From AV69 sp963742315 (lineage in GTDB: Bacteria; Verrucomicrobiota; Verrucomicrobiia; Chthoniobacterales; UBA10450): 64,000 nucleotides of DNA. The stretch covers positions 186,001-250,000 of the forward strand of contig CAVULE010000013.1 of the NCBI GenBank assembly GCA_963742315.1, written 5' to 3'. The notes under the pieces are model-generated. The model ran no database searches. It was not told where the DNA came from and worked only from the letters and a program-made list of their open reading frames with translations. The first letter of the stretch is position 1. Each line of letters opens with the position of its first letter. The translations under genes and the position numbers were made by a program. Of the stretch, positions 55,446-63,554 are shown piece after piece.

Positions 55446-55600
55446 TGACTCAGCGATTGATTCCAACAGGCGAACGATTTGGATTGCAGACGCGCCCCGC
55501 GACGACGGAAAGCGTTTCGTTGTGCACGTCGATGAAAAAGCTGACTACCTTTGTCGAACTCGAATTTGTGATTCGCGTTGGCCGCGGATCGTCTTGATGA
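55446..55600 (+). pseudogene. Decayed copy R3 of the dispersed small gene
   Basis: Reads SAIDSNRRTIWIADAPRDD then GKRFVVHVDEKADY in one frame and KLTTFVELEFV in the next, so a frameshift separates them. Very close to R1 in the centre. The 55273-55633 gap has no other gene. Confidence 0.55.
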
Positions 55601-55633
55601 CTGAACGCGATTTTTTCAAACCTCGGCGTCGTT

Positions 55634-57326
55634 TTAAACGGATCTGGCGCCATCATGTTTCTTCGTTACCGGCAAAGTAAAATAGAAGCACGCGCCGCCA
55701 TCGGCCACATTCTCCGCACGGATTTTACCGCCATGAGCTTCTACGATGGATCGCACAATCGCCAATCCCATTCCCAGCCCGTGCTCCTTGGTGGTAAAGA
55801 ACTGGTCGAACAAGCGGTCGTGCACTTCCGTGCGAATGCCGGTGCCATGATCACGCACGCTTAGGCGCACTTCGCCCTTGCCATTGCCAGCCGTGCTAAT
55901 CTCTACCTTGCGTCGGCCCGTTGGTGTCTGTCGCATGGCATCAAGGGCGTTACTGACCAGATTAACCAGGACCTGCTGAATCTGGACCGGATCTCCTTCG
56001 ATCGGTGGCAGGTCCTTGGCCAGCGATGTTTCTACCTCACAGGAATAGCCCACCGCATCTGGCCTGACGACATGCGCCACATTCGTGACCAGCTCATTCA
56101 GATCAATCTGGCGTCGGGCAGGATCTCCTTTCTTAATTGTATTGCGCACATTCCTTATAATGTCGTACGCCCGATTCGCGTCCGACTCGACGTCGCCCAG
56201 GATATCGCGCAACCTTGCAGGGTCATCCTGACCCCTTTCGATATACCGCATTCCAGCATTCGCATTGCTGATGATGGCCGAGAGCGGCTGATTCAGCTCA
56301 TGGGCGAGTGAGGCAGTCATCTCACCAAGCAAGCTAACGCGGCTAAGCAGGTTAATTTGTTCGCGATGACGGCGTGCGTCGTCTTCAACTTCGTGCAACG
56401 CTTGCTGTGACCGCCTATCGTCCTCCAACAGCACGCTTAGAAACATGAGCGGAGTGCCCGTGACGATAAGAAACATCTGTAAGGCGAGTGCATTTTCCGC
56501 CGGACTCTGCTGCAGAAACGGACCATGTCCGTGCATCGCCCCCCAAATCGCTTCAAACGTGACCACGAGCATGGCCGCACTGATTCCGCTCAGTCCGAAA
56601 CGCAATGCCGCCCAGATGAGCAGCGGGATCGGCGCGTAGAGTAAAGCCGGCGAGGTCCCCGGTCCGGCCGCCACAATGGCAAAAACAAACGCGCCGACCA
56701 TCACAATCCCCAACGCCAGCAAACTTCCTTCGATCATGCGTGCCGGCGTCACTCTGCTTCCGCGACCCGACAAACGGTTGACCGACCAGCAAAAGTGCCG
56801 GGACTAACACGACCGCGGTGACTCCGTTGGAAATTCCCAGGTTACGCCATTCAATCCAGTAACGAGTTCCGAAACCGTTGGAGATGGTAAAGGCCGCGCC
56901 CCAGAACGCCGTGCCGAAGGGAACGATGATCACGGTAATCAAAACGAAAACGAGTGCGTCGCGCAGCGTAATCCGGTTCAAAGGCGACTTGATGAACAAG
57001 CGAATGCCAGCCGCGGCTAACACATTTTGCACGGCGTCGAAAGCCTCGCAGTGCAGAGCGTAAAGCACCGGCCAGTGGGCCTGCTGCGTGGCAATAAAAT
57101 GACCGATGACGGTGGCGAGAGTGTAGGCCCACCAGTGCCGCACCGGCACCAACAGTAGAATAACGATCAGAACAGCGTGCGGCGGAAAAAGAAGAGAAAC
57201 TTTACTATTGGGAAAGCACAGGGCCCACGCAATCTCTGTCGCCACATAATAGGCGACGCCAGTTAGGAAAACCTGGAGGGCGAACCGGCCAGAAGATTTT
57301 ACCTTTTTCTTCTCCGTGCTGGTCAT
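55634..57326 (-). CDS. MASE1-type sensor histidine kinase (one frameshift)
   Basis: Two overlapping readings make one kinase. The first (57326 to about 56770) is a MASE1-like membrane sensor: YYVATEIAWALCFPNSKVSL, FPPHAVLIVILLLVPVRHWW, NGFGTRYWIEWRNLGISNGV. The second continues with further membrane segments, a coiled coil, the His box LAHELNQPLSAIISNANAGM, and the ATPase QQVLVNLVSNALDAM and HGLGMGLAIVRSIVEAHGG. The frame change is near 56770. No receiver or output gene is next to it, so it is an orphan that may feed the FixJ-like regulator or the single-domain receivers. Start ATG 57326 overlaps a fossil stop. Confidence 0.82.
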
Positions 57327-57327
57327 T

Positions 57328-57460
57328 CGATCATTCCGGCCTTCGCATTAATCACAATGGCTGAGAGAGGCCGGTTCAGTCCATGGTCGACACCGTCTAT
57401 GATAACGCGCTTTGGTTCTGCCGCCACTGTACTGATGGCAATTAACAAAAAAACGGAACT
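57328..57460 (-). pseudogene. Fossil of a sensor histidine kinase fused across a deletion
   Basis: The minus strand reads FLLIAISTVAAEPKRVII, resembling the start of the kinase at 44611, then at once HGLNRPLSAIVINAKAGMIE, which matches the His-box region of the same kinase class (HELNQPLSAIISNANAGM). The two parts are normally several hundred residues apart. Only the ends of a deleted gene remain, and its stop overlaps the start of the MASE1 kinase. Confidence 0.5.
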
Positions 57461-57667
57461 TTGCCCGCAAGAGATCGCAGGTGATCGAGAGTGACGTAAC
57501 CACTCATATGGTCACACGTCGTCGCACTTGACCGCGATGAACAGACAAAGCAGGGCCATCGCAACAAATCCTCCAATTTAATACTCCCAAGCAGAGGCTG
57601 ACTTGGGAATATGAAGCTTTAAACGTTCAAGGCCCGGTCGCCAAGCCGGAAGTTATTTGACATGTTA

Positions 57668-57679
57668 AGACCTTCGTCC
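57668..57679. promoter_or_regulatory. DosR-like palindrome box 13 (AGACCTTCGTCC)
   Basis: One mismatch (C for R) with flanks GTTA/AATAG. It ends 65 bp upstream of the secreted protein start at 57745, the standard position. The rest of the 57461-57744 gap holds no gene. Confidence 0.6.
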
Positions 57680-57744
57680 AATAGAAAAGCCTCTCCAGAG
57701 AAGTCTTTATTTTGCGACACGAAACCAAAACCAAAAGGAGATAC

Positions 57745-58197
57745 ATGAAATACACAAAGAAAATCGGGATTGTGCTGCTAGTCCTCGGCCTGATGACGGG
57801 GTTCACGTTCGCAGCCGAGAGCGAAAGCAAACCAGACGCAACCTTGCGGCTAAGCGGGGGAGCGTTCGCACTCGGAGTCGGCTTTAGCTGGGGGTCAGGG
57901 ACGCTGACCTACAAGGGCAAAGACTATCCGGTCAAGGTGAACGGACTATCGGTAGGCAAAGTCGGCATGACCGGCACTTCCGCGTATGGCGAGGTTTTCA
58001 ACCTAAAGCATCTTCAAAATTTCAACGGTCATTATAGTTTCGGTGCCGCGGGCACACGCGGTGTGACTATTGCCAAAGGGAAAGCTGGCACTCTCATGTC
58101 AAATCCGGCCGGTGTGATAGTCCGCCTTTCCACCACACAAAAAGGCGTTAATGTCAACGCCACTGGCGGCGGCGTTGACATGCAAATTCAGAGATAA
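57745..58197 (+). CDS. Secreted EipA/DUF1134-like protein
   Basis: 150 residues from ATG 57745 with AAAAGGAG upstream. A signal peptide (IGIVLLVLGLMTGFTFAAES) precedes a glycine-rich domain: FALGVGFSWGSGTLTYKGKD, VKVNGLSVGKVGMTGTSAYG, VFNLKHLQNFNGHYSFGAAG and VIVRLSTTQKGVNVNA. The order resembles EipA/DUF1134 envelope-integrity proteins, but I am only moderately sure. The box 65 bp upstream and a strong hairpin 22 bp after the stop define it as a single-gene transcript. Confidence 0.7.
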   Translation: MKYTKKIGIVLLVLGLMTGFTFAAESESKPDATLRLSGGAFALGVGFSWGSGTLTYKGKDYPVKVNGLSVGKVGMTGTSAYGEVFNLKHLQNFNGHYSFGAAGTRGVTIAKGKAGTLMSNPAGVIVRLSTTQKGVNVNATGGGVDMQIQR

Positions 58198-58219
58198 CGG
58201 GGTTGCCTGGTAAATAAAT

Positions 58220-58247
58220 CTGAGTGCGCCGCCGCCGGCGCACTCAG
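58220..58247. terminator. Strong hairpin, probable transcription terminator
   Basis: A perfect 12-bp inverted repeat with a 4-nt loop (CTGAGTGCGCCG / CGGCGCACTCAG) 22 bp after the 57745 gene. No T-run follows. It lies between convergent genes and could end both. Confidence 0.65.
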
Positions 58248-58295
58248 CAATCGCTAGAATGGCTGTCGGTCCCCGCTCTATTCCCTGTCAGCCCT

Positions 58296-58760
58296 CTAAT
58301 GACGCGCATCCGCTGTTCGCGTAGGCGGGAAAAGTATCTGAACAGGTACCTCGAGCCATTCTGCCGCGAAATCGGGATTGTTGAATGCGCGCACGGTGAT
58401 CGGTGCCCCTTCCATTAATCGTTCATATACCTGCGCAATAGCCAGACCAATCGGGTTATCGGCGAAGAAGGCGCTCTTAACGGCCTGCCTTACTATCCCT
58501 CGTCGACGAGCAATCTCAATAATATGCTTAGGTCTGATCCGAATCTCTGTGAAACCCGAAAGATCGAGGTAGCGATGAAAGGGCGCCTCTTGTATGCACT
58601 CCTCCCGTTCTACAAATTCGATGACTTTCTCGGCCAGCGTCTCGTCAAGGATGCCCGTGGGATGCCAGGTCGTTAGACGAAACTTGGGATAATAGCGGGT
58701 ACCCGGAAAATCTTTGAGGGCGAATTCGATCGGCTCCTTCCTTAACGCGTCCTTTTCCAT
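58296..58760 (-). CDS. SpoIIAA-like (STAS-fold) family protein, paralogue B
   Basis: 154 residues. Closely similar to the gene at 59281: FPGTRYYPKFRLTTWHPTGI, DETLAEKVIEFVEREECIQE, APFHRYLDLSGFTEIRIRPK, VKSAFFADNPIGLAIAQVYE, then a C-terminal VRAFNNPDFAAEWLEVPV. Family role unknown; see paralogue A at 44859. It follows the small protein at 58779 by 18 bp and shares its transcript. Confidence 0.78.
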   Translation of the reverse strand: MEKDALRKEPIEFALKDFPGTRYYPKFRLTTWHPTGILDETLAEKVIEFVEREECIQEAPFHRYLDLSGFTEIRIRPKHIIEIARRRGIVRQAVKSAFFADNPIGLAIAQVYERLMEGAPITVRAFNNPDFAAEWLEVPVQILFPPTRTADARH

Positions 58761-58778
58761 CGATTTCGCCCTACCCGG

Positions 58779-58925
58779 TCAGCTACCGTTCTGTTCCGCC
58801 TGAGGAGGGCTCACCGAGGGTTCGGACCGCGGTGAACCAGCCCCCACGCACAACAAGATCATCATAGCCAGTCCCGGAGAGCGAATGGCTCTGCAGATCG
58901 CCGCACTCAACGACGAATCTTTCAT
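58779..58925 (-). CDS. Small membrane or lipoprotein, 48 residues
   Basis: A 48-residue reading from ATG 58925 to TGA 58779: MKDSSLSAAICRAIRSPG, then LAMMILLCVGAGSPRSEPSV and a Pro/Gln/Ser-rich end. A hydrophobic segment ends in LLC, so a lipid-anchored Cys is possible. It lies 39 bp downstream of box 14 and just upstream of paralogue B, making it the first gene of that transcript. Confidence 0.5.
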   Translation of the reverse strand: MKDSSLSAAICRAIRSPGLAMMILLCVGAGSPRSEPSVSPPQAEQNGS

Positions 58926-58964
58926 TTTTGTAATTTTTACGAACCCTTCAGCTTTCCCGCTATA

Positions 58965-58976
58965 GGACCTTAGTCG
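58965..58976. promoter_or_regulatory. DosR-like palindrome box 14 (GGACCTTAGTCG)
   Basis: One mismatch at the last base with flanks CTATA/TACAGG. It lies 39 bp upstream of the 48-residue ORF and then paralogue B, on the minus strand. Confidence 0.58.
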
Positions 58977-59200
58977 TACAGGCGGCGCCTATTACCCCTT
59001 GTCCATGATTGCCTTGCTGGAGTTGCAATCCGTCGAACGGACTCAGCGCAAGCCGAGATGAACCCCCAAATCATTCCCTCCCGATTAAATTGTTTGGAGT
59101 AAGCGCTCGCGATCCCGACAGACGTGAGCACCTATAAAATCGACGTCGTCGGTCGATTAGGCATCCTGCCGGGATCGGAGGGAACGGCAGCTTGTCTAAT

Positions 59201-59212
59201 GGACCTTAGTCC
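59201..59212. promoter_or_regulatory. DosR-like palindrome box 15 (GGACCTTAGTCC)
   Basis: A strict match with flanks CTAAT/AATAGG. It ends 68 bp upstream of paralogue C at 59281. It lies 224 bp from box 14, which faces the other way, so the two SpoIIAA-like genes form a divergent pair, each with its own box. The gap 58926-59280 holds only these sites. Confidence 0.75.
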
Positions 59213-59280
59213 AATAGGCAACTCATCGCTTGCTGGACGCGCCAGCTCCTTCTAACGTGTAATCAAATCCTCGATCTCCT

Positions 59281-59715
59281 ATGAGTGAGGAACTTTTAGA
59301 ATACATTCTGAAGAGCTTCCCCGGAACACGTTACTATCCCCGGTTCAAATTGACCACCTGGCATCCCCGAGGGGTTCTGGACGCGGCGCTGGCAGACAAG
59401 ATTATCACCTTCATCGAGTGGGAAGAATACATCCAGGAAGCGCCCTTTGATCGCTATACCGATCTCTCTGGGATTACCAAAATTCTAACCAGTGTTGAGC
59501 ATGTCATTGAAATAGCGAGGCGTCGTTGCTTTGTCAGAGAACCGGTAAAGTCCGCCCTTTTAGCCGACAATCCGGCCAACCTCGAGGTCGCACAAATCTA
59601 CGAGCGGTTAATGAAAGACGCGATCATGATCGAAGTGCGCACATTTACCGATCGCAAAGCAGCCGGCGAGTGGCTCGAGGTGCCGCCAGAGATTCTGGAA
59701 CCGCCCGCCACGTAA
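59281..59715 (+). CDS. SpoIIAA-like (STAS-fold) family protein, paralogue C
   Basis: 144 residues. Nearly collinear with paralogue B: FPGTRYYPRFKLTTWHPRGV, DAALADKIITFIEWEEYIQE, APFDRYTDLSGITKILTSVE, VKSALLADNPANLEVAQIYE, and RTFTDRKAAGEWLEVP. The pair is probably a tandem duplication followed by inversion. ATG 59281 is preceded only by CGATCTCCT. Box 15 is 68 bp upstream. Confidence 0.8.
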   Translation: MSEELLEYILKSFPGTRYYPRFKLTTWHPRGVLDAALADKIITFIEWEEYIQEAPFDRYTDLSGITKILTSVEHVIEIARRRCFVREPVKSALLADNPANLEVAQIYERLMKDAIMIEVRTFTDRKAAGEWLEVPPEILEPPAT

Positions 59716-60032
59716 CCAAACGTAGAAGAACTTCAGCGAGAGTGGGATATTTTCGCTGATTGCTCCTACGCGCTCACAAGGCGAAAGTGAAAGCGAGACG
59801 CTAAGCCTTTATTTTGTGGCGACTTGTTCAGCGGCCTTCACGCAGCGAAACCGCAGATGATTGGTGCCGGTATTGACTTCGCCTTTGCCGCGCGTGCCGA
59901 CGATGTAGCGCGAGCAATATTGATCGTTGCACAAAACGAGCCGCCGCGATGCATCCGCTTCAGTCAGGTTTTCTATGAATGCATCCAGGAAATGCTAATC
60001 GAGTAGATCGAACCGATTCGCGCCACGGCTTC
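59716..60032. other. Intergenic stretch, nothing recognised
   Basis: About 317 bp between paralogue C and the convergent receiver gene. A 60-residue plus-strand reading exists at 59824-60006 but shows no protein-like conservation. Confidence 0.3.
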
Positions 60033-60458
60033 CTAGGCTACGACCGCCTTGCGCACGAGTTGCAGCAAGGCCTCGTCATCGAAGGGTTTCGTCAGAAAAC
60101 CGACTGCCCCTGCGTCCAATGCTGCTTGCCGGACGGACAAATCGTCTCGTCCGGTAATAAAGATGACTCGGGTTGCGGGCGAATCTCTTCGGAGCGTCGC
60201 TTGCACTTCCAGGCCGTTCATGTCTGGCATCCAGACGTCAAGGATCGCCACGCCGCAGGGCGCTTGACCGATCGTCGCAAGAAAGGCGGCAGGATCGCTG
60301 AATTTCTCTACGTCGAAACCCTCCGCCTTCAGTAATCGCTCAACCGCCTTGAGCATCGAAGGGTCGTCGTCGAGCACGCAGATGGAGGCCTTGCCGGACG
60401 AGCACCGCATTGGGGTCGCAGCGGCAAAAACTTTCAGGGGAGGAGGCGCAGTCGGCAT
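60033..60458 (-). CDS. Single-domain response regulator (receiver only)
   Basis: 141 residues with an N-terminal Ala/Pro-rich segment. Receiver motifs: ASICVLDDDPSMLKAVERLL, VAILDVWMPDMNGLEVQATL, VIFITGRDDLS and GFLTKPFDDEALLQLV. No output domain. It is the third receiver-only protein in the window and the only one with a box in the standard position (62 bp upstream), so the regulon seems to contain a receiver, a possible feedback. Confidence 0.87.
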   Translation of the reverse strand: MPTAPPPLKVFAAATPMRCSSGKASICVLDDDPSMLKAVERLLKAEGFDVEKFSDPAAFLATIGQAPCGVAILDVWMPDMNGLEVQATLRRDSPATRVIFITGRDDLSVRQAALDAGAVGFLTKPFDDEALLQLVRKAVVA

Positions 60459-60520
60459 TACATTATATATATAGGAGAGGTATAGCCCATTATCGGGTGG
60501 GCGGCGCCCTGAAGCACATG

Positions 60521-60532
60521 GGACCTTGGTCT
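60521..60532. promoter_or_regulatory. DosR-like palindrome box 16 (GGACCTTGGTCT)
   Basis: A strict match with flanks CATG/CATTTC. It lies 62 bp upstream of the receiver gene start at 60458 on the minus strand. An AT-rich run (TATATATATAGGA, about 60466) lies between, plausible as a promoter element. Confidence 0.7.
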
Positions 60533-60566
60533 CATTTCGAGGCGGGGATCTTGAATGGACGCGATT

Positions 60567-61310
60567 TCATGGTTTCCTCGATTCATCCTGTGCAGCCAAT
60601 CGTGATGCGGGCACATACATCGCCACAAGCCGGGCGATGAGAATAGCGACGTAGAATGTGCCGGTGACTGCCTCCATGACCGCGAGAGTCCGCGCGAGTT
60701 TGGACACCGGAGTCACGTCGCCGAATCCGACCGTGCTCAAAGTTACAAAGCTAAAATAGAAGGCGTTAAAGCGATCCATTCGCCCGGAAGAATGGGGGTT
60801 GGCGGCAAACGCAAAACTATCCGGTGAAAGCTGCGCCAAGTACGCATAAGCCAGCGCCCAGATCAACCCAAGCAATAGATAAACCGAGATCGCCGCGCAG
60901 AGGACTTCGGTATCGATTTGGATTGAGCGCAGGACGTAACTGAGCAATTTGAAGACCACCAGACCCATGAAGGCGATTCCAAACCCGAAGAAGAAGTAGG
61001 GATGGAACGTTTGCGGATAGGCATAGCTCAGCCATCTCCCAACGATCGCAGGAACCAACAACAGCGCGGCGGCGATCAGCACCGAACGTTTGCCGCCAAT
61101 TGCGATGACGCCTGCCACCAATACCAGCGTTATCATCAGGGCCTCGATCAAGTCGCCCTGCGCAGATTCCTCGAAAAATGGCGTCATCACGATCAGCAAA
61201 ACCAAAGCAACCAACAGTTTTACCGTGGAAAACCGCCACATCCCCGGGTGCGGGTGCCAGGCTCTTTTTGTTCTTCGTTCGTTAGGCTTCAGAGTTTTAT
61301 TGCTGATCAT
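60567..61310 (-). CDS. Potassium channel-like protein, Ion_trans_2 type
   Basis: 247 residues with six or so membrane segments, e.g. TVKLLVALVLLIVMTPFFEE, LIEALMITLVLVAGVIAIGG, SVLIAAALLLVPAIVGRWL and VLCAAISVYLLLGLIWALAY. The pore loop carries TLSTVGFGDVTPVS, the GFG variant of the filter, and the final helix is LAVMEAVTGTFYVAILIARL. No RCK domain. A box at 61410 lies 99 bp upstream. Three channel-like genes with such a short architecture in 64 kb is unusual. Confidence 0.88.
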   Translation of the reverse strand: MISNKTLKPNERRTKRAWHPHPGMWRFSTVKLLVALVLLIVMTPFFEESAQGDLIEALMITLVLVAGVIAIGGKRSVLIAAALLLVPAIVGRWLSYAYPQTFHPYFFFGFGIAFMGLVVFKLLSYVLRSIQIDTEVLCAAISVYLLLGLIWALAYAYLAQLSPDSFAFAANPHSSGRMDRFNAFYFSFVTLSTVGFGDVTPVSKLARTLAVMEAVTGTFYVAILIARLVAMYVPASRLAAQDESRKP

Positions 61311-61409
61311 GGAAAGCGCAGGGGCGGGCCGTTACGGAGCCGCTTCCGGGTTCTTCTCTAAAATCTGCTCCAAATGACATTGTGCCGAAATGACCGTTGT
61401 CGGCATATG

Positions 61410-61421
61410 GGACTTTAGTCC
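61410..61421. promoter_or_regulatory. DosR-like palindrome box 17 (GGACTTTAGTCC)
   Basis: A strict match extended to ATGGGACTTTAGTCCCAT, a near-perfect 18-bp palindrome (61407-61424) and exactly the GGGACTTTAGTCCC form of the mycobacterial DosR consensus. It lies between the divergent genes 60567 (99 bp away) and 61510 (88 bp). Confidence 0.72.
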
Positions 61422-61509
61422 CATGGCACAGACTGAGTTTAGCGAGTAACGGAATTGAGTACTGCGCTTTTTGGCGCCTTGCGGAATACGCGGTCAGAGC
61501 AACTCACGT

Positions 61510-61740
61510 ATGAACCCACCCCAATCTTTCGCCGAGATGAAGCGACCCAACGTCAGCGTACTTCTTGGTGCGTTTGCAACCTCAGGCTGGGTATCGCTTC
61601 AGGCGATTGCGATTCTATGGGCGGCTCTTGAAGCGATGGCGCGTGGAATGAAACTATTAGTCAGGGCCATGGCTCCTCGCAAAACGCAGCCGAGAGTAAT
61701 CCTCGAATCGACCAAGGAGATGAGCGCGACGCCACGCTAA
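61510..61740 (+). CDS. Small hypothetical protein, 76 residues
   Basis: ATG 61510 opens a 76-residue reading with a single hydrophobic segment (SVLLGAFATSGWVSLQAIAI) and a basic tail (KLLVRAMAPRKTQPRVILES). No family recognised. It lies 88 bp downstream of box 17. Confidence 0.5.
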   Translation: MNPPQSFAEMKRPNVSVLLGAFATSGWVSLQAIAILWAALEAMARGMKLLVRAMAPRKTQPRVILESTKEMSATPR

Positions 61741-61859
61741 GCAAAGATCACGATGAAGTCGCTACCTACAGAATCACAAATTGGCCTTTTGTTGCCGACA
61801 CGGCGAAACCCACCGCAAGGTAAAGTTAAGACTGCCATATTAATGGCGGCACGGACATA

Positions 61860-61871
61860 GGCCTAAGGTCC
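61860..61871. promoter_or_regulatory. DosR-like palindrome box 18 (GGCCTAAGGTCC)
   Basis: One mismatch to the core, flanks CATA/AATACC. It ends 27 bp upstream of ATG 61899, 39 bp from ATG 61911, or 60 bp from ATG 61932 of the rhodanese gene, the last being closest to the standard distance. Confidence 0.5.
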
Positions 61872-61898
61872 AATACCCGGCCAGATCATGTTCAGACA

Positions 61899-62336
61899 AT
61901 GTTGAGTTTTATGATGACCATCCATTCCTCCGCAATGGCAGCGTTGATCGACAAGCGCCAACCTCTGGACCTCATTGATGTCCGGACGAAGCAAGAATTC
62001 CAAAGCTTTCACATTCGAGGCGCGCAATCCTTCCCGTTAAGAGAGCTTTCGGCAGCTAAGGTGCTTCGAGGACGTAAGCGCGAAGCGACTGAGCCTTTGT
62101 ACATAATCTGTAACAACCGTGTACGGGCTAGCCTGGCTGCCGGAATGCTTACTGGCGCAGGATGCCGTCAGCCTGTTGTTGTTGACGGCGGAATGGAAAC
62201 CTGGCTGAGAGAAGGTTTATCCGTCGTGTTCAAGAGACCTTTCTGGGACTTTCCGCTCACGCGCTTCTGTTGCGAATTGATGGAACTGTTTAGACGGCCT
62301 CCTTTGGTGACCCATGAATCGCCCACGGTCGCCTAG
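61899..62336 (+). CDS. Rhodanese-like domain protein
   Basis: Up to 145 residues (ATG 61899), with ATG 61911 or 61932 also possible. A single rhodanese-like domain: LIDVRTKQEFQSFHIRGAQS, REATEPLYIICNNRVRASLA and VVVDGGMETWLREGL. At the active-site loop, where rhodaneses have CxxGxR, it reads CNNRVRAS, with the Cys present. It may transfer sulfur or bind phosphate. A C-terminal basic-hydrophobic extension is of unknown role. Confidence 0.82.
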   Translation: MLSFMMTIHSSAMAALIDKRQPLDLIDVRTKQEFQSFHIRGAQSFPLRELSAAKVLRGRKREATEPLYIICNNRVRASLAAGMLTGAGCRQPVVVDGGMETWLREGLSVVFKRPFWDFPLTRFCCELMELFRRPPLVTHESPTVA

Positions 62337-62438
62337 TTGCGATTGTCGTCATCATTGACAAGCATTGTAAGTGGCGAGCCGTTCCTGCACGATTCGCTGA
62401 CTGGTGAGACTAGGAAAAGAATCAACCGATAGAGCCGC

Positions 62439-63203
62439 ATGACGAGTTCACTGACCATCGGCTTAATCAGTGCCGGGTGCATCTTCGGCGGAGTTTTGCT
62501 TGGTTTGGTGTTGCGTGGCGTGCTGCCGGATTATCATCTTCGCGATGATTCCAAGGACACCGTGAAAGTGGGTGCCGGCATGATCGCCACCGTCTCCGCT
62601 CTGGTCCTGGGCCTTCTCGTGGCCTCGGCGAAAAATACATTCGACACGACCGAGTCCGAAATTACGCAGCGGAGCGCGAAAATAATCCTGCTGGATCGCG
62701 TCCTGGCGGACTATGGTCCGGAGACCAAAGCCACGCGCGAGCAATTGCGCAACACTGTCGCCGCCACGATTGAGATGCTCTGGCCAGCGGAAAAAAAGGA
62801 GGTGTCGGGATTGACCGGCTACGAGCAAGCGAATGGAATGGAGTTCGTGCAGATGACGCTGCTCAAAGTGACGCCAACGACCGACGCCCAGCGCCAGTTA
62901 TTCGCTACGGCGCAGCAGATCATCAGCGATCTGCGCCAGTCCCGCTGGCTCTTGATCGAACAGATGCAGCACGTGATTCCGATACCGTTCCTGGTGGTGT
63001 TGCTTTTCTGGCTCACGATGCTTCACATCAGCTTCGGTCTTCTTGCACCTCGCAATGCCACCGTCATCACCGTCCTGCTCGTCAGCGCGTTATCAGTCTC
63101 GGGCGCGATCTTCATTATTCTGGACATGACTCACCCCCTGCAAGGCATGATCAAAGTTTCGAGCGCGCCGATGCGCAACGCGCTCGAACATCTGGGACAG
63201 TAA
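62439..63203 (+). CDS. DUF4239 family membrane protein
   Basis: 254 residues. Membrane segments IGLISAGCIFGGVLLGLVLR and VGAGMIATVSALVLGLLVAS at the N-terminus, a soluble helical region (FDTTESEITQRSAKIILLDR, LRNTVAATIEMLWPAEKKEV), and two C-terminal membrane segments (IPFLVVLLFWLTMLHISFGL, VITVLLVSALSVSGAIFIIL). This is the bestrophin-like DUF4239 arrangement. Role unknown. No box upstream, and it is 102 bp after the rhodanese gene. Confidence 0.82.
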   Translation: MTSSLTIGLISAGCIFGGVLLGLVLRGVLPDYHLRDDSKDTVKVGAGMIATVSALVLGLLVASAKNTFDTTESEITQRSAKIILLDRVLADYGPETKATREQLRNTVAATIEMLWPAEKKEVSGLTGYEQANGMEFVQMTLLKVTPTTDAQRQLFATAQQIISDLRQSRWLLIEQMQHVIPIPFLVVLLFWLTMLHISFGLLAPRNATVITVLLVSALSVSGAIFIILDMTHPLQGMIKVSSAPMRNALEHLGQ

Positions 63204-63301
63204 GTTCCCGGCTGCGCCAAGCGCGTGAGGCAGTTGATGAACTCTGCATCTCCCGCAAAATGGCGACTTGTGACAAAATGTCGCGATCGCCATGGTTTGT
63301 A

Positions 63302-63315
63302 CCTATATATATAGG
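63302..63315. promoter_or_regulatory. AT-rich palindrome CCTATATATATAGG
   Basis: A 14-bp perfect palindrome in the 63204-63665 gap. A similar TATATATATAGGA occurs near 60466. It may be part of a promoter; nothing else supports a role. Confidence 0.3.
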
Positions 63316-63554
63316 ATAATAAGCGCGCTCCTCTCAGGGTCGACGAGCTCCCCACAATCACACCTGTCCACCCGCCAGCATAAATAGCGCGCTACGCCTA
63401 AAGCGGCCTGTTACCGCGGTGGACCTTCTTTACTGGCGTAGTACGCTTGCGCTTCCTCAAATCGCCTTTTCGTGTTGGGTGTTTTAAGTGTCGCGCGAAC
63501 CGAGCACGGAAATAGGCTTCCAGATTCTCAGACGCAACCCTCCACCGGTCTATG

